This document shows positions 24,748 through 33,231 of a DNA stretch of 33,246 bases, one piece after another. The DNA lies in contig CAADGT010000062.1 of the NCBI GenBank assembly GCA_900696595.1, positions 1-33,246 on the forward strand. Reading direction: 5' to 3'. The first letter of the stretch is position 1. Each line of letters begins with the position of its first letter. The stretch is from an uncultured Chloroflexota bacterium (GTDB taxonomy: Bacteria; Chloroflexota; Anaerolineae; Anaerolineales; Villigracilaceae). The notes under the pieces were generated by a model. The model worked only from the letters and a program-made list of their open reading frames with translations. It had not been told where the DNA came from and searched no databases. The position numbers and the translations under genes were made by a program.

Positions 24748-26109
24748 ATGAGATACTTAAAGAATAACTTTTCCAATACATTGATCTTCTTGATCTTGAT
24801 CGCCATGCTATTGGGACGGACGCGCTGGTATGGCGACCTGCGGCTTTCCGTAGCAACCGGCGATACGCATAGTTATATTAGCGCTTCACGCGCTCCCTGG
24901 TTCTCGTGGAAAATGTTCACTTCGGAACGAATGTTTACCACGAACCTCGTTTACAAATTGGCGAACGACCCTGTCAAATGTCCGCCGGCGGTATTAAGCC
25001 TGCCTGCCTCGGGGAAGGAATCATTTCGAGAGGTCAGCCAGTGTTTTGACAGGGTTGCCCTCCTTCAAAATATACTTTCGATCGCCGGTTGGGCATTTCT
25101 TGCAATTTCTGTCGCCGGGCGCTTGAATAACGGTCTGGCAAGAATAATTGCTGTTGTTTCTATTTTATTGTTCGGGTACACCCCGCAACTGGCAGAATGG
25201 GACAGTGTCCTTGGGGCGGAACCGCTTGCGTTTTCATTATTCTCCACAACCATCGCGCTGACGATATTGGTCGTTTTTCACGTTGCCGAGTCGGAACATC
25301 CCTTTGAGAGGATGTCAGATAAGCTTTTGGCTGCCGGTTGGGCAATTTCCTTATTCTTTTGGTCGTTTGTTCGAGACGCCCACCTCTATGGCGTACTTAC
25401 TACGTTTTTATTGGTTGCCGCAACGCTGGTCTTGAACAAAAAAATTCGAAAACATCGCCCCATCGTTGTCATGGAAGTTGTGTTATTGGGAATGTTTCTT
25501 TTGGGATACGTTTCCGCCAGGGCAAGTTACAGGGCGGGGCTTCCACTTATTAATGCCATCGATGAATACATCTGGCCCCACCCGGCTCGGGTTGAGTTCT
25601 TCCGGGCATACGGCATGCCCGATCGAGCTACGCCGGAATATCTGGATTGGGCAAATAAATCTGCATTTAAAGCCTATGGGTCCTTCTTGATCACACATCC
25701 CGGATTTATCGCGATGACGGTATGGGAGTATAGGGATTACTTTAGTTCCGATTTCTCCCAGGCGTATTTTCCGACCGACGACCTGGAGTATAGAGAGATC
25801 CTGTTGTTTATCGGCGGATTGTTCCATATAGAGAATCATGCTGTTTTTCTGTTTGATGCGATCCTGCTCATTGGGCTAATCGGCGGTGCGCTCAAATACC
25901 GCACGGCTGACCGATTCGCCTGGGCATGGCTGGCATTATGGATGGTCGCGGTTGCAGGCGCAACATTATTCATCAACTTCATTGGCGATATTTATAACAC
26001 CCGCCGTCATGTGATGGTTGGGGTGGAGTGGTTCCGCTTATTCTTGTGGATATTCCTCATGCCATACCTTGATTTAATATTGAGTGGAAGGGCAGTGCGT
26101 GAAACATAG
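24748..26109 (+). CDS. Uncharacterised multi-pass membrane protein, GT-C-like, paralogue 3 of 3
   Basis: A 453-residue protein from the ATG at 24748; a TTG at 24727 in the same frame is less likely because the other paralogues begin with a similar short lead. Shared landmarks: RWYGDLRLS, SYISASRAPWFS, MFTTNLVYK, CFDRVALLQ, LAEWDSVLGAEPLAFS, FVRDAHLY, SARASYRA, HPGFIAMTVW and RRHVMVG. Its codon use is visibly richer in A/T than copies 1 and 2, and a 39-base spacer separates it from copy 2, so it may have joined later or been exchanged with a divergent relative. Function unknown; transfer of a sugar or similar group from a lipid carrier is a guess from topology. Confidence 0.78.
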   Translation: MRYLKNNFSNTLIFLILIAMLLGRTRWYGDLRLSVATGDTHSYISASRAPWFSWKMFTSERMFTTNLVYKLANDPVKCPPAVLSLPASGKESFREVSQCFDRVALLQNILSIAGWAFLAISVAGRLNNGLARIIAVVSILLFGYTPQLAEWDSVLGAEPLAFSLFSTTIALTILVVFHVAESEHPFERMSDKLLAAGWAISLFFWSFVRDAHLYGVLTTFLLVAATLVLNKKIRKHRPIVVMEVVLLGMFLLGYVSARASYRAGLPLINAIDEYIWPHPARVEFFRAYGMPDRATPEYLDWANKSAFKAYGSFLITHPGFIAMTVWEYRDYFSSDFSQAYFPTDDLEYREILLFIGGLFHIENHAVFLFDAILLIGLIGGALKYRTADRFAWAWLALWMVAVAGATLFINFIGDIYNTRRHVMVGVEWFRLFLWIFLMPYLDLILSGRAVRET

Positions 26110-26181
26110 TTCATAGGATGGTTACAAAAGGCTTGCTCCGGCAGCATCGCGCATTAACCATTATGGTACACTTGTTCTAAT

Positions 26182-28983
26182 ATGACAACCCTCGTATCCC
26201 TCGACATCGAAACCACAGGATTGGATGAAGAGCGCGACTCCATCATCGAGATCGCCGCGGTGCGCTTCAACGGCAAACGCAAGGAAGATGAATTCAACAC
26301 CCTCATCAACCCCGGCAAACACATCCCCGACTTCATCACCGGGTTGACCGGCATTGACGACGCGATGGTGCGCCAGGCGCCGCGCCTGCGCGACATCATG
26401 CCCGAACTGAAAGCCTTCGTCGGCGACGCGCCCATCATCGGGCACAACGTCAAATTCGATGTCGGCTTTCTGCGCAAGGCGGGGCTTTTTGAATATCAAC
26501 AGACGATAGACACGCTCGAACTCGCGTCCGTGCTTCTGCCCACCGCCAGCCGTTACAACCTCGGCGCGCTTGGCAAACAGCTCGGCGTTCCGCTTCCCGC
26601 CACGCACCGCGCCCTCGATGACACCCTCGTCACACACGCCTGCTATCTGCGCCTGTTGGAGATCGCCACCGAACTTCCGCTTGAAACGCTCGAAGAGATC
26701 GCCGACCTCGGCAACTTCGTCAACTGGGATTCGGGATGGGTCTTTGAGCAAGCCTTGAAGGCGAAGATGAAAGAGGGGATACAGCCGAAGAAGACGAAGA
26801 CCCGCGCCTCTCACCCCAAGCCGATTCTTGATTCCGCGCCCGGGCCCGATGCCCCGCCGGTCACGCGCGCCGAAGAGCCGACTCCGCTCGACGTGGAGGA
26901 AGCCGCCTCCATCCTGGAACACGGCGGGTTATTCTCGCAATACTTTGAAGCCTACGAACACCGCGCCGAACAGGTGGAGATGCTCAAGGCGGTGGCAAAC
27001 GCCCTCTCGACCGGCAACCATCTCATGGTCGAAGCCGGAACCGGCGTGGGCAAAAGCTACGCTTACTTAATCCCCGCCGCTTTATTTGCCGTGCAAAACA
27101 ACACGCGCGTGGTCGTCTCCACGAACACCATCAACCTGCAAGACCAGTTGATAAAGAAAGACATCCCCGACCTGCAAGCCGCGTTGAATTTGGGAGTCCG
27201 CGCCGCCGTGTTGAAGGGACGCTCCAATTATCTCTGCCCGCGCCGTTTTCAATACATGCGGTCGCACGGGCCCGGCAGCGTCTACGAAATGCGCGTGCTG
27301 GCGAAGATCATCGTCTGGCAGGTGGAGAACGCCTCCGGCGACAGAAACGAATTGAATTTGCAGGGACCGCTCGAGCGCGAGGTGTGGACCAGACTCTCAG
27401 CGGAGGACGACGCCTGCACAACAGAAACCTGCCTGAGCCGGATGGGAGGCGCGTGTCCTTTTCATCGGGCAAAGCAGGCGGCGTTGAATTCCCATCTGTT
27501 GATCGTCAATCACGCCCTGCTTCTTTCCGACGTTTCGACGGGCAGTAAAGTTTTACCCGAATACGATTACCTGATCGTGGACGAAGCGCATCACATGGAG
27601 TCGGCGGTCACGAACGCGCTGTCCTTCCGCATGACGCAGGGCGACCTTGAGCGCATGTTGAAGGAACTCGGCGGCTCCTCGGCGGGGTTGCTCGGCGCGA
27701 TATTGACCGAGACTCACGGCTCGGCGCGCCCGTCCGATTTTGGATTGCTTCAACAGAAATCCAAACGCGCCACCGATCAGGCTTTTCGTGTCGAGCAACT
27801 TGCGAAGGAATTTTTTCTTTACCTGGGCGAGTTCATTGCCGCGCAACGCGAGGGACAGGCGCAAAACAATTATTCGTGGCAGATGCGCATCACCCCCGCC
27901 GCGCGGACGTTGAACGGCTGGGACGATCTTGAAATGCTGTGGGGGCAGATCAGCGAGACGATGGGCAATTTGCTGAAGACGCTCGACGAAATTCATAAAA
28001 ATCTTGGCGAGTTGCTGAGCGACGGACACGACCAGGCGGAGGACGTGATGGGCAGTCTGGCGACCTTGATCCGCCGCATGACCGAAGCCGAAACGGCCGC
28101 CTCGGGCTTGATGCACAAACCGACCAACGATTTGATCTATTGGATCGAGGTCAATCCGCGCGGGGAAAAGTTGTCGCTTAATGCCGCGCCTTTGCGCGTG
28201 GGACCGCTCGTTCAAAAGCATCTCTGGTATCAAAAAGCCAGCGTGGTTCTGGCTTCCGCCACGTTGACGACTCACGGCGAGTTCAATTACCTGCGCAACA
28301 CGCTCGACGCCAATGAAGTGGACGCGCTTTCTTTGGGTTCTCCGTTCGATTACGAATCCAGCGCCCTGCTCTTTGTCGCCAACGACATGCCGGAGCCGAA
28401 CGCCTTTAATTACCAGCAGATGCTCGAACGCGCCATCGTCTCCACCGCCAAAGTCACCGGCGGACGGATGCTCGTGCTGTTCACCTCTTACGCTTCTTTG
28501 AAGAAAACTTCGCAGGCTGTCACCGGCCCGCTGGCGCGCGAGGATATTTTCGTCTATGAGCAGGATGGCGGCGCCTCGCCGAACGCCCTGCTGGAGTCTT
28601 TCAAATCCACCGACCGCGCCGTTTTGCTGGGGACGCGCTCCTTTTGGGAGGGCGTGGACGTTCCGGGCGACGCGCTCTCGGTGGTCTTCATCACCAAACT
28701 GCCCTTTGAAGTCCCCTCCGACCCGATCATCTCGGCCCGCTCCGAATTGTACGAAGATTCCTTCAACGAATATTACCTGCCCGAAGCCATCCTCAAATTC
28801 CGCCAGGGATTCGGACGCCTGATCCGCACCGCCTCGGATCGCGGCATCGTGGCCATTTTGGATCGCCGCGTGCTGACCAAGCAATATGGCAGGATGTTTT
28901 TGGAGTCGTTGCCGCCCTGCACCGCGCGCCAGGGTCCGATTGCGAATCTGCCGAAGATGGCGGGCGAGTGGCTGGGGATGTAA
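26182..28983 (+). CDS. dinG: DinG-family helicase with N-terminal DnaQ-like 3'-5' exonuclease domain
   Basis: A 933-residue fusion. Exonuclease domain (about 1-165): Asp8 and Glu10 in LDIETTG, Asp93 in GHNVKFD, and His142/Asp147 in HRALDD, the complete DEDDh set. Helicase part: Walker A EAGTGVGKS near 284-292, DEAH box Asp467-His470 (VDEAHH), and late motifs V/VI with GTRSFWEGVDVPG near 815 and QGFGRLIR near 876. Four cysteines (352, 412, 417, 425) lie between motifs Ia and II as in XPD-type iron-sulfur helicases. Firmicute exonuclease-DinG proteins lack this cluster, whereas E. coli DinG has it without the exonuclease. Probable role: unwinding of displaced or structured DNA during repair. 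No clear ribosome site precedes the ATG. Confidence 0.93.
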   Translation: MTTLVSLDIETTGLDEERDSIIEIAAVRFNGKRKEDEFNTLINPGKHIPDFITGLTGIDDAMVRQAPRLRDIMPELKAFVGDAPIIGHNVKFDVGFLRKAGLFEYQQTIDTLELASVLLPTASRYNLGALGKQLGVPLPATHRALDDTLVTHACYLRLLEIATELPLETLEEIADLGNFVNWDSGWVFEQALKAKMKEGIQPKKTKTRASHPKPILDSAPGPDAPPVTRAEEPTPLDVEEAASILEHGGLFSQYFEAYEHRAEQVEMLKAVANALSTGNHLMVEAGTGVGKSYAYLIPAALFAVQNNTRVVVSTNTINLQDQLIKKDIPDLQAALNLGVRAAVLKGRSNYLCPRRFQYMRSHGPGSVYEMRVLAKIIVWQVENASGDRNELNLQGPLEREVWTRLSAEDDACTTETCLSRMGGACPFHRAKQAALNSHLLIVNHALLLSDVSTGSKVLPEYDYLIVDEAHHMESAVTNALSFRMTQGDLERMLKELGGSSAGLLGAILTETHGSARPSDFGLLQQKSKRATDQAFRVEQLAKEFFLYLGEFIAAQREGQAQNNYSWQMRITPAARTLNGWDDLEMLWGQISETMGNLLKTLDEIHKNLGELLSDGHDQAEDVMGSLATLIRRMTEAETAASGLMHKPTNDLIYWIEVNPRGEKLSLNAAPLRVGPLVQKHLWYQKASVVLASATLTTHGEFNYLRNTLDANEVDALSLGSPFDYESSALLFVANDMPEPNAFNYQQMLERAIVSTAKVTGGRMLVLFTSYASLKKTSQAVTGPLAREDIFVYEQDGGASPNALLESFKSTDRAVLLGTRSFWEGVDVPGDALSVVFITKLPFEVPSDPIISARSELYEDSFNEYYLPEAILKFRQGFGRLIRTASDRGIVAILDRRVLTKQYGRMFLESLPPCTARQGPIANLPKMAGEWLGM

Positions 28984-29005
28984 AGATTCGAGTAAACTAG
29001 AACGC

Positions 29006-29335
29006 ATGGCAACTTCATTGAATATCCAGCCGTTGAACCTCCCGATAGCGCCCGGTAAGAACGGTGTTGTTCGTGTGAGTGGGACGCGGGTTACCCTGGA
29101 TACGGTCATTCATGCCTTTCTTCGGGGGGCAACGGCGGAGGAGATCGCCCAACAGTATCCGACTCTTGAACTTCCCGATGTTTACGCGACGATCAGTTAC
29201 TGCCTGCAAAATACAGACGAAGTTAACGCATATTTGGATAAAAGAATGAAACATGCTCAAGCCGTGAAGGCGGAGAATCGAAAACGATTCGACCAATCCG
29301 GCATACGGGAAAGATTGCTGGCGCGAAAACTTTAA
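29006..29335 (+). CDS. DUF433 domain protein, antitoxin-like, without toxin partner
   Basis: A 109-residue protein. The DUF433 core (about 20-75) is recognisable: VSGTRVTLDTVIHAFLRG, then ATAEEIAQQYPTLELPDVYA, ending in a helical region. DUF433 proteins are winged-helix-like and usually sit next to a DUF5615 PIN-like toxin in a VapBC-like pair. No such gene follows here; the next gene is an ATP-grasp enzyme. The basic C-terminal tail (RKRFDQSGIRERLLARKL) is longer than in the shortest members. The start at 29006 was chosen because upstream codons lie in the dinG end; TAAACT at 28993-28998 lies 7 bases before the ATG, so it may be leaderless. Confidence 0.82.
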   Translation: MATSLNIQPLNLPIAPGKNGVVRVSGTRVTLDTVIHAFLRGATAEEIAQQYPTLELPDVYATISYCLQNTDEVNAYLDKRMKHAQAVKAENRKRFDQSGIRERLLARKL

Positions 29336-29346
29336 GCCCCTCAACC

Positions 29347-29374
29347 TTGTCTATGCGGGGAAGTATGTCATAAT
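29347..29374 (+). promoter_or_regulatory. Promoter of the ATP-grasp ligase gene
   Basis: TTGTCT (29347-29352) and CATAAT (29369-29374) with a 16-base spacer; AGGAG at 29391-29395 follows, 7 bases before the ATG. Confidence 0.55.
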
Positions 29375-29402
29375 ACCCTCATCCATACCCAGGAGCCCGA
29401 TC

Positions 29403-30395
29403 ATGCGCATCTGCATTCTGACCGACGAAGAGCCGGGGGACTTTAACCCCGCACCGTACATGGAAGGGTACGACTGGAAGATGGTCACATTGACCGCGCC
29501 GGTGTTCGATAAGATCAAATCCCTTGCCGATGGCGGCGAGTTCGACGTCTTTCTTAATATCTGCGAGGGGTACGAGTTCGAAGACGCGCAGGACGATAAG
29601 AGGGGCTATCACGGGCATGAAGTGGTGGACGCGCTCGAAAAATTGAAACTCCCCTTTACCGGCGCGGATTCGCATTGCTTCGACCCGACCCGCGAGGAGA
29701 TGCAAGCCGTCGCCGACGCAAACGACATCGGTTTTGCAAAAGGCTACCGGGTCCATAATGAGGCGGAGGCGGAAAAACTGATCGGGAATCTGCGTTATCC
29801 CATCATGGTCAAACATCCAAAAAGTTATGGAAGCACGGGCATGTTCAAGGAATCGCGGGCGGAAAATCTTGGACAGGCGCTCGCCCAGGTAAAGCGCGTC
29901 TGCGCGGGGTTCGGCGCGGCGCGCATGGAGGAGTTCATTGTCGGGTCGGAGTACAATGTCCTGGTTGTGGATAATCCCAAAGATATGTCGCAGCCTTTTG
30001 TCTATCCGCCCGCGCAGTTGATCTTCCCCGAAGGCGAGGAGTTCTGGCATACCGACATCAAGTGGGATTACAACATCCCCTTCGATTTCAGGGAAGTGAC
30101 CGAGCCGGGGTTGAAGGCGCGCTTGCAGGACATGGGCAGGCGCATGTTCCTTGCAATGGGAATCTCAGGCTACGGCAGGTGCGACATCCGCATGAACGAC
30201 AAAGGCGAATTGTTCATCCTGGAGATCAACCCAAACCCGGCCATCATGCTGCCGCCCAAAGAATACGGTCCCGCCGATTACATGATCCTGTACGACAAGG
30301 ACGGCTACAGGGGATTCTTTGACCGCATCATCGAGACGGCGTTCATCCGCCAAAAGATGCGGGCGGCTTCGCAAAACAACGTCAATTCGGGATAA
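29403..30395 (+). CDS. ATP-grasp ligase, D-alanine--D-alanine ligase-like
   Basis: A 330-residue ATP-grasp enzyme. Features: an N-terminal Rossmann-like part ending with a DVFLNICEG block near residue 48 (similar to the Ddl DVVFN-EG motif), PFTGAD near 84, a PIMVKHP block near 137 for the ATP-binding Lys, an EEFIVGSEYNVLVV block near 179, and the C-terminal GRCDIRMN and EINPNPA motifs with metal-binding Glu and Asn. The real ddl family usually shows a strict YGSEV-type loop that I do not see exactly, so the amino-acid substrate may differ from D-Ala. No murein genes are adjacent. Confidence 0.85.
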   Translation: MRICILTDEEPGDFNPAPYMEGYDWKMVTLTAPVFDKIKSLADGGEFDVFLNICEGYEFEDAQDDKRGYHGHEVVDALEKLKLPFTGADSHCFDPTREEMQAVADANDIGFAKGYRVHNEAEAEKLIGNLRYPIMVKHPKSYGSTGMFKESRAENLGQALAQVKRVCAGFGAARMEEFIVGSEYNVLVVDNPKDMSQPFVYPPAQLIFPEGEEFWHTDIKWDYNIPFDFREVTEPGLKARLQDMGRRMFLAMGISGYGRCDIRMNDKGELFILEINPNPAIMLPPKEYGPADYMILYDKDGYRGFFDRIIETAFIRQKMRAASQNNVNSG

Positions 30396-30410
30396 GGGAA
30401 TTATCCCGAA
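30386..30410 (+). terminator. Hairpin over the ATP-grasp stop codon
   Basis: Perfect 10-bp stem (30386-30395 with 30401-30410) with a 5-base loop; the stop codon 30393-30395 lies in the 5' arm. No T-run follows directly. Confidence 0.5.
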
Positions 30411-30423
30411 TCCACGCTGAAAC

Positions 30424-30455
30424 AAAAAAGGATTCGCGATTGCGAATCCTTTTTT
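30424..30455. terminator. Bidirectional intrinsic terminator
   Basis: GGATTCGC (30430-30437) pairs with GCGAATCC (30442-30449), flanked by six A on the left and six T on the right, so it terminates both the ATP-grasp gene and the minus-strand lipoprotein gene. Confidence 0.95.
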
Positions 30456-30469
30456 GTCCGGGGATGATG

Positions 30470-31213
30470 TTACGGCTGGCTGACGGTCAGGTTATCGTAG
30501 TGAATTTCGGTATAAGGCTCTGATTCTTCGAACGAAGTCGCCACAAGCGATATGGCGCCGGAGGCGGGTCCGCCCGCAGGCGCGACAGCGGCGGCGACTT
30601 CGCTTCCGTTCACTTCGAGCTTCAAATCGGAGCCGTTGCATGTGGCGCGGATGTGATTGGTCTGGTTGCCCTGCTTGATGACGCTCGATTGTGTCCAGTC
30701 CACCAGCGGCGTAAACTCTTTGGGGGTGAAAACCTGAATGCTGTAAAATCCGTCCGCGCTGATCACTAAAGCATAGCCGTCTATGCCGCCATCTGCGGCT
30801 TCGGCAACCCGGCAATACACCCCAAATCCGTTGTTATTATTGGAAGGACCCGCAACCACAGTTGCATCCACGTCCACCACTGTGTTTGCAAATTCCGGGT
30901 CGGACCTTCCCCATGCCCATAAATTCTTTTGCGCCCTCACAACATAAACGCCGTTTTCGCTCCCCGCGCTGCCGCTTTCGGTCGAATAAGTTTCCATTTT
31001 GGAGTCCGATCCGCTGAAATCGTCGCTATAGAGTATATTCGTGGGGCTCTCGGGAATTTCGATCTGGGGTTCCTCCGTAACGGGGACGAAAGGCAAGCCG
31101 GGGGTGGGTCCGCCCTGGTCGCCGCCGGGAATCAGCCCCGAAGCGGGGCAGGCGCAAGCCAGCGCTGCAATTGCGACGATCAACCCCATGGTAAGTCGGT
31201 TTCTCTTGTTCAT
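30470..31213 (-). CDS. Putative secreted lipoprotein with concanavalin-like (LamG/DUF1080-type) domain
   Basis: A 247-residue protein. The N-terminal signal ends near Cys20/Cys22 (ALACAC), then a Gly/Pro/Thr-rich spacer (about 24-55). The remainder looks like a beta-sandwich: LYSDDFSG near 60, a GVYVVRA strand, a FGVYCRV block near 130, a YALVISADGFYSIQVF stretch, an HIRATCNGSDLKLEVNG block near 188 and a terminal DNLTV. This order is typical of concanavalin-like carbohydrate-binding domains of extracellular lipoproteins. Ligand and function are unknown. AGGAG is 6 bases before the ATG on the minus strand. Confidence 0.78.
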   Translation of the reverse strand: MNKRNRLTMGLIVAIAALACACPASGLIPGGDQGGPTPGLPFVPVTEEPQIEIPESPTNILYSDDFSGSDSKMETYSTESGSAGSENGVYVVRAQKNLWAWGRSDPEFANTVVDVDATVVAGPSNNNNGFGVYCRVAEAADGGIDGYALVISADGFYSIQVFTPKEFTPLVDWTQSSVIKQGNQTNHIRATCNGSDLKLEVNGSEVAAAVAPAGGPASGAISLVATSFEESEPYTEIHYDNLTVSQP

Positions 31214-31253
31214 CTCTTCTCCTAATTGTTTGGCAAATATTCCGGCGACAGCA

Positions 31254-31277
31254 ATCTTCCGTCAAAAAGCGGAAGAT
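31254..31277 (-). terminator. Hairpin after the PLP enzyme gene
   Basis: Perfect 8-bp stem (31254-31261 with 31270-31277) and an 8-base A-rich loop (T-rich on the minus strand). No T-run follows, so it may be only an RNA-stabilising hairpin. Confidence 0.45.
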
Positions 31278-31289
31278 CGCCCGCGCAGA

Positions 31290-32720
31290 TTACATATATA
31301 GGTCATTGAAGTAATTGATCAGAAACGTATTGCAGACCGAATCCGGCAGGGCGTCCATGACCTCGTTGATGAACGCCATCTCGCTGGGAAGATCGGTTCC
31401 CGTCAGCCCGGCGGATGCGGCAAGTTGACCGAACGCCGCCTCCGGGTCCGGACTTTGAAGCGCTGCGCCGACCAGGGCCTTGATCGAGTCCGAATCGATC
31501 GGCTCCTTTTTCCTGACGGACTCCACACATTCGCGCAAATCTTCGAGCAGCGCGTCCACGCTGTGAGCGTTGCCGAAGTTGACCGAGATGTGCAGGTTGC
31601 GGGGAGTCAGCGGCGTGGAAAATTGTCCCTGCAAGTACCAGCCGCGTTTGCCCATCTCATCCGCCAGTTGATAAACGTTGATCTCGTCCGATGCGAAGGA
31701 GAACATACACATGGCCGGTTCGCCCAACACGCGCAGTCCGGGAATGGCGTTGACGCCGTCCATCAGTTTTTTTGCAGCGTCCTGCGTCGCCTGGACGATG
31801 CGCTTGTAACCCTCTTCGCCGAGGAAATTCATCAACGCCCATGCGCCCGCATAGGGGCCGCCGCCTTTCGTGCTGAGAACCGTCGGGTTGACGAGCGTAT
31901 ATCCCGTCGTGTCGGTGCAGGCGAAGATCTGATATTTGCGGATGTCCCTGTTGCGATACATGACGACTGAACAACCTTTCGCCGCGTATCCGTATTTATG
32001 CAGGTCGGTCGAGATCGAAGTAACCCCCGGGACGGTGAAATCGAAATCGGGGACTTCGCAGCCGAGTTTGCGCATGAACGAAAGATGAACGCCGCCCACG
32101 CACGCATCCACATGGAAGAGCAGATTGTGTCTCTGCGCGATCTTGCCGACCTCCGCAATCGGGTCAATCACGCCCTGCGAATAACCCGGCGCGGACGCGA
32201 CCAGCAGGATCGTGTTTTCGGTGATCGCCTTCTCCATATCCTCCGCGCGGACTTTGAAGGTCTGCGGGTCAATATCCACGATGACGGGTTTAACGCCGAG
32301 ATAATGCGCGGCTTTGTGGAAGGCGGCGTGCGCGGTCTTCGGCAGGACCATTTCGGGCTGAACGACGCGCGGCTTTTCGGCGCGGGCTTTGTCGCGCGCG
32401 GTCTTTACCGCCAGCATGATCGATTCCGTCCCGCCTGACGTGAGATGCCCGACGGCGTTCTCATCGCCGCGTAACAGGTTGATGGTCATGCGGACAACGT
32501 CGGTCTCCACCTTAAGCATGGAGGGAAAGACGGTCGGGTCGAGTCCGTTTTCGCTGAGGAAGGAAAGATACGCTTCTTTCATCACCTCGGCGGGGTCTTC
32601 GCCCGGATTATAGACATAGCAGAATACTTTTCCCGCCTTCCAATCCATGTCGCGGGATTTGAAGGCTTGCAAGATGGCGAGGATTTCCGGTTTGGAAAGC
32701 CCGGTTTGGGGAATGTGCAT
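31290..32720 (-). CDS. PLP-dependent lyase/decarboxylase, sphingosine-1-phosphate lyase-like
   Basis: A 476-residue group II PLP-dependent decarboxylase-fold enzyme. The PLP phosphate site TSGGTES is at 94-100, His131 lies where the ring-stacking residue is expected, HVDAC with cofactor-binding Asp205 is at 203-207, and Lys242 in STDLHKYGYAAKG (238-249) is the Schiff-base lysine. The N-terminal VFPSMLKVETDVVRM block (65-79) and the HKYGYAAKG block are closest to S1P lyase, while glutamate and tyrosine decarboxylases differ there. About 80 residues of C-terminal extension follow the core. AAGGAG is about 10 bases before the ATG. The substrate is unknown: a long-chain-base phosphate or an amino acid are the candidates. 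Confidence 0.85.
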   Translation of the reverse strand: MHIPQTGLSKPEILAILQAFKSRDMDWKAGKVFCYVYNPGEDPAEVMKEAYLSFLSENGLDPTVFPSMLKVETDVVRMTINLLRGDENAVGHLTSGGTESIMLAVKTARDKARAEKPRVVQPEMVLPKTAHAAFHKAAHYLGVKPVIVDIDPQTFKVRAEDMEKAITENTILLVASAPGYSQGVIDPIAEVGKIAQRHNLLFHVDACVGGVHLSFMRKLGCEVPDFDFTVPGVTSISTDLHKYGYAAKGCSVVMYRNRDIRKYQIFACTDTTGYTLVNPTVLSTKGGGPYAGAWALMNFLGEEGYKRIVQATQDAAKKLMDGVNAIPGLRVLGEPAMCMFSFASDEINVYQLADEMGKRGWYLQGQFSTPLTPRNLHISVNFGNAHSVDALLEDLRECVESVRKKEPIDSDSIKALVGAALQSPDPEAAFGQLAASAGLTGTDLPSEMAFINEVMDALPDSVCNTFLINYFNDLYM

Positions 32721-32808
32721 TGAGTGCGACTCCTTCAGAGGGATGGCGATCTTTCATCCATCGGGGCGGCGCCTTTTCATGGATGGCTTGCGTTCGACGA
32801 ACTTTCGT

Positions 32809-33231
32809 TTATTTCCAGAGTTTATTTGTCAACTCCACGACCTCCCTTTGCTGATCGGCGCTCAACCCCACAAACGGAGAATTCTCCGCCACCGTATCGC
32901 GGTTCTCCACGATCAACACGCGCGCGTCCCTGCTGAAGGTATGCGAGTGCCAGACTCCGCGTTTGACATTGTAGAGTTTGTATAACTCCATATCCACCGC
33001 GTGGACTTTTGCCACCGATTCATCTCCTTCGCCGATGAACAAAATACAGCGCCCGGACATCAACACAAAGACCTCGTCGGTCTCGGTGTGCTTTTGCATC
33101 CGGTTGATTTTGTCCGGCGTCAGGTCGTCGGTGTAATTCATCAGCGCCACGCGCCAGGACTGGTAATCCACGAGGGGTTTATAGTCGGGTCCCGTATGGT
33201 CGCGGACTTCGATCAGGGATTCAGAAAGCAT
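32809..33231 (-). CDS. Cupin-domain protein
   Basis: A 140-residue small beta-barrel protein. The cupin stretch spans about 45-110, with RMQKHTETDEVFVLMSG (near 44-60) as the first motif and a GVWHSHTF block (near 91-98) as the second; His48, Glu53 and His94 could be metal ligands, with one expected His less clear. The catalytic role is not determined. It lies 88 bases upstream of the PLP enzyme on the same strand, so they could be one transcription unit. Its start is only 15 bases from the right edge, so upstream context is not seen. Confidence 0.8.
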   Translation of the reverse strand: MLSESLIEVRDHTGPDYKPLVDYQSWRVALMNYTDDLTPDKINRMQKHTETDEVFVLMSGRCILFIGEGDESVAKVHAVDMELYKLYNVKRGVWHSHTFSRDARVLIVENRDTVAENSPFVGLSADQQREVVELTNKLWK

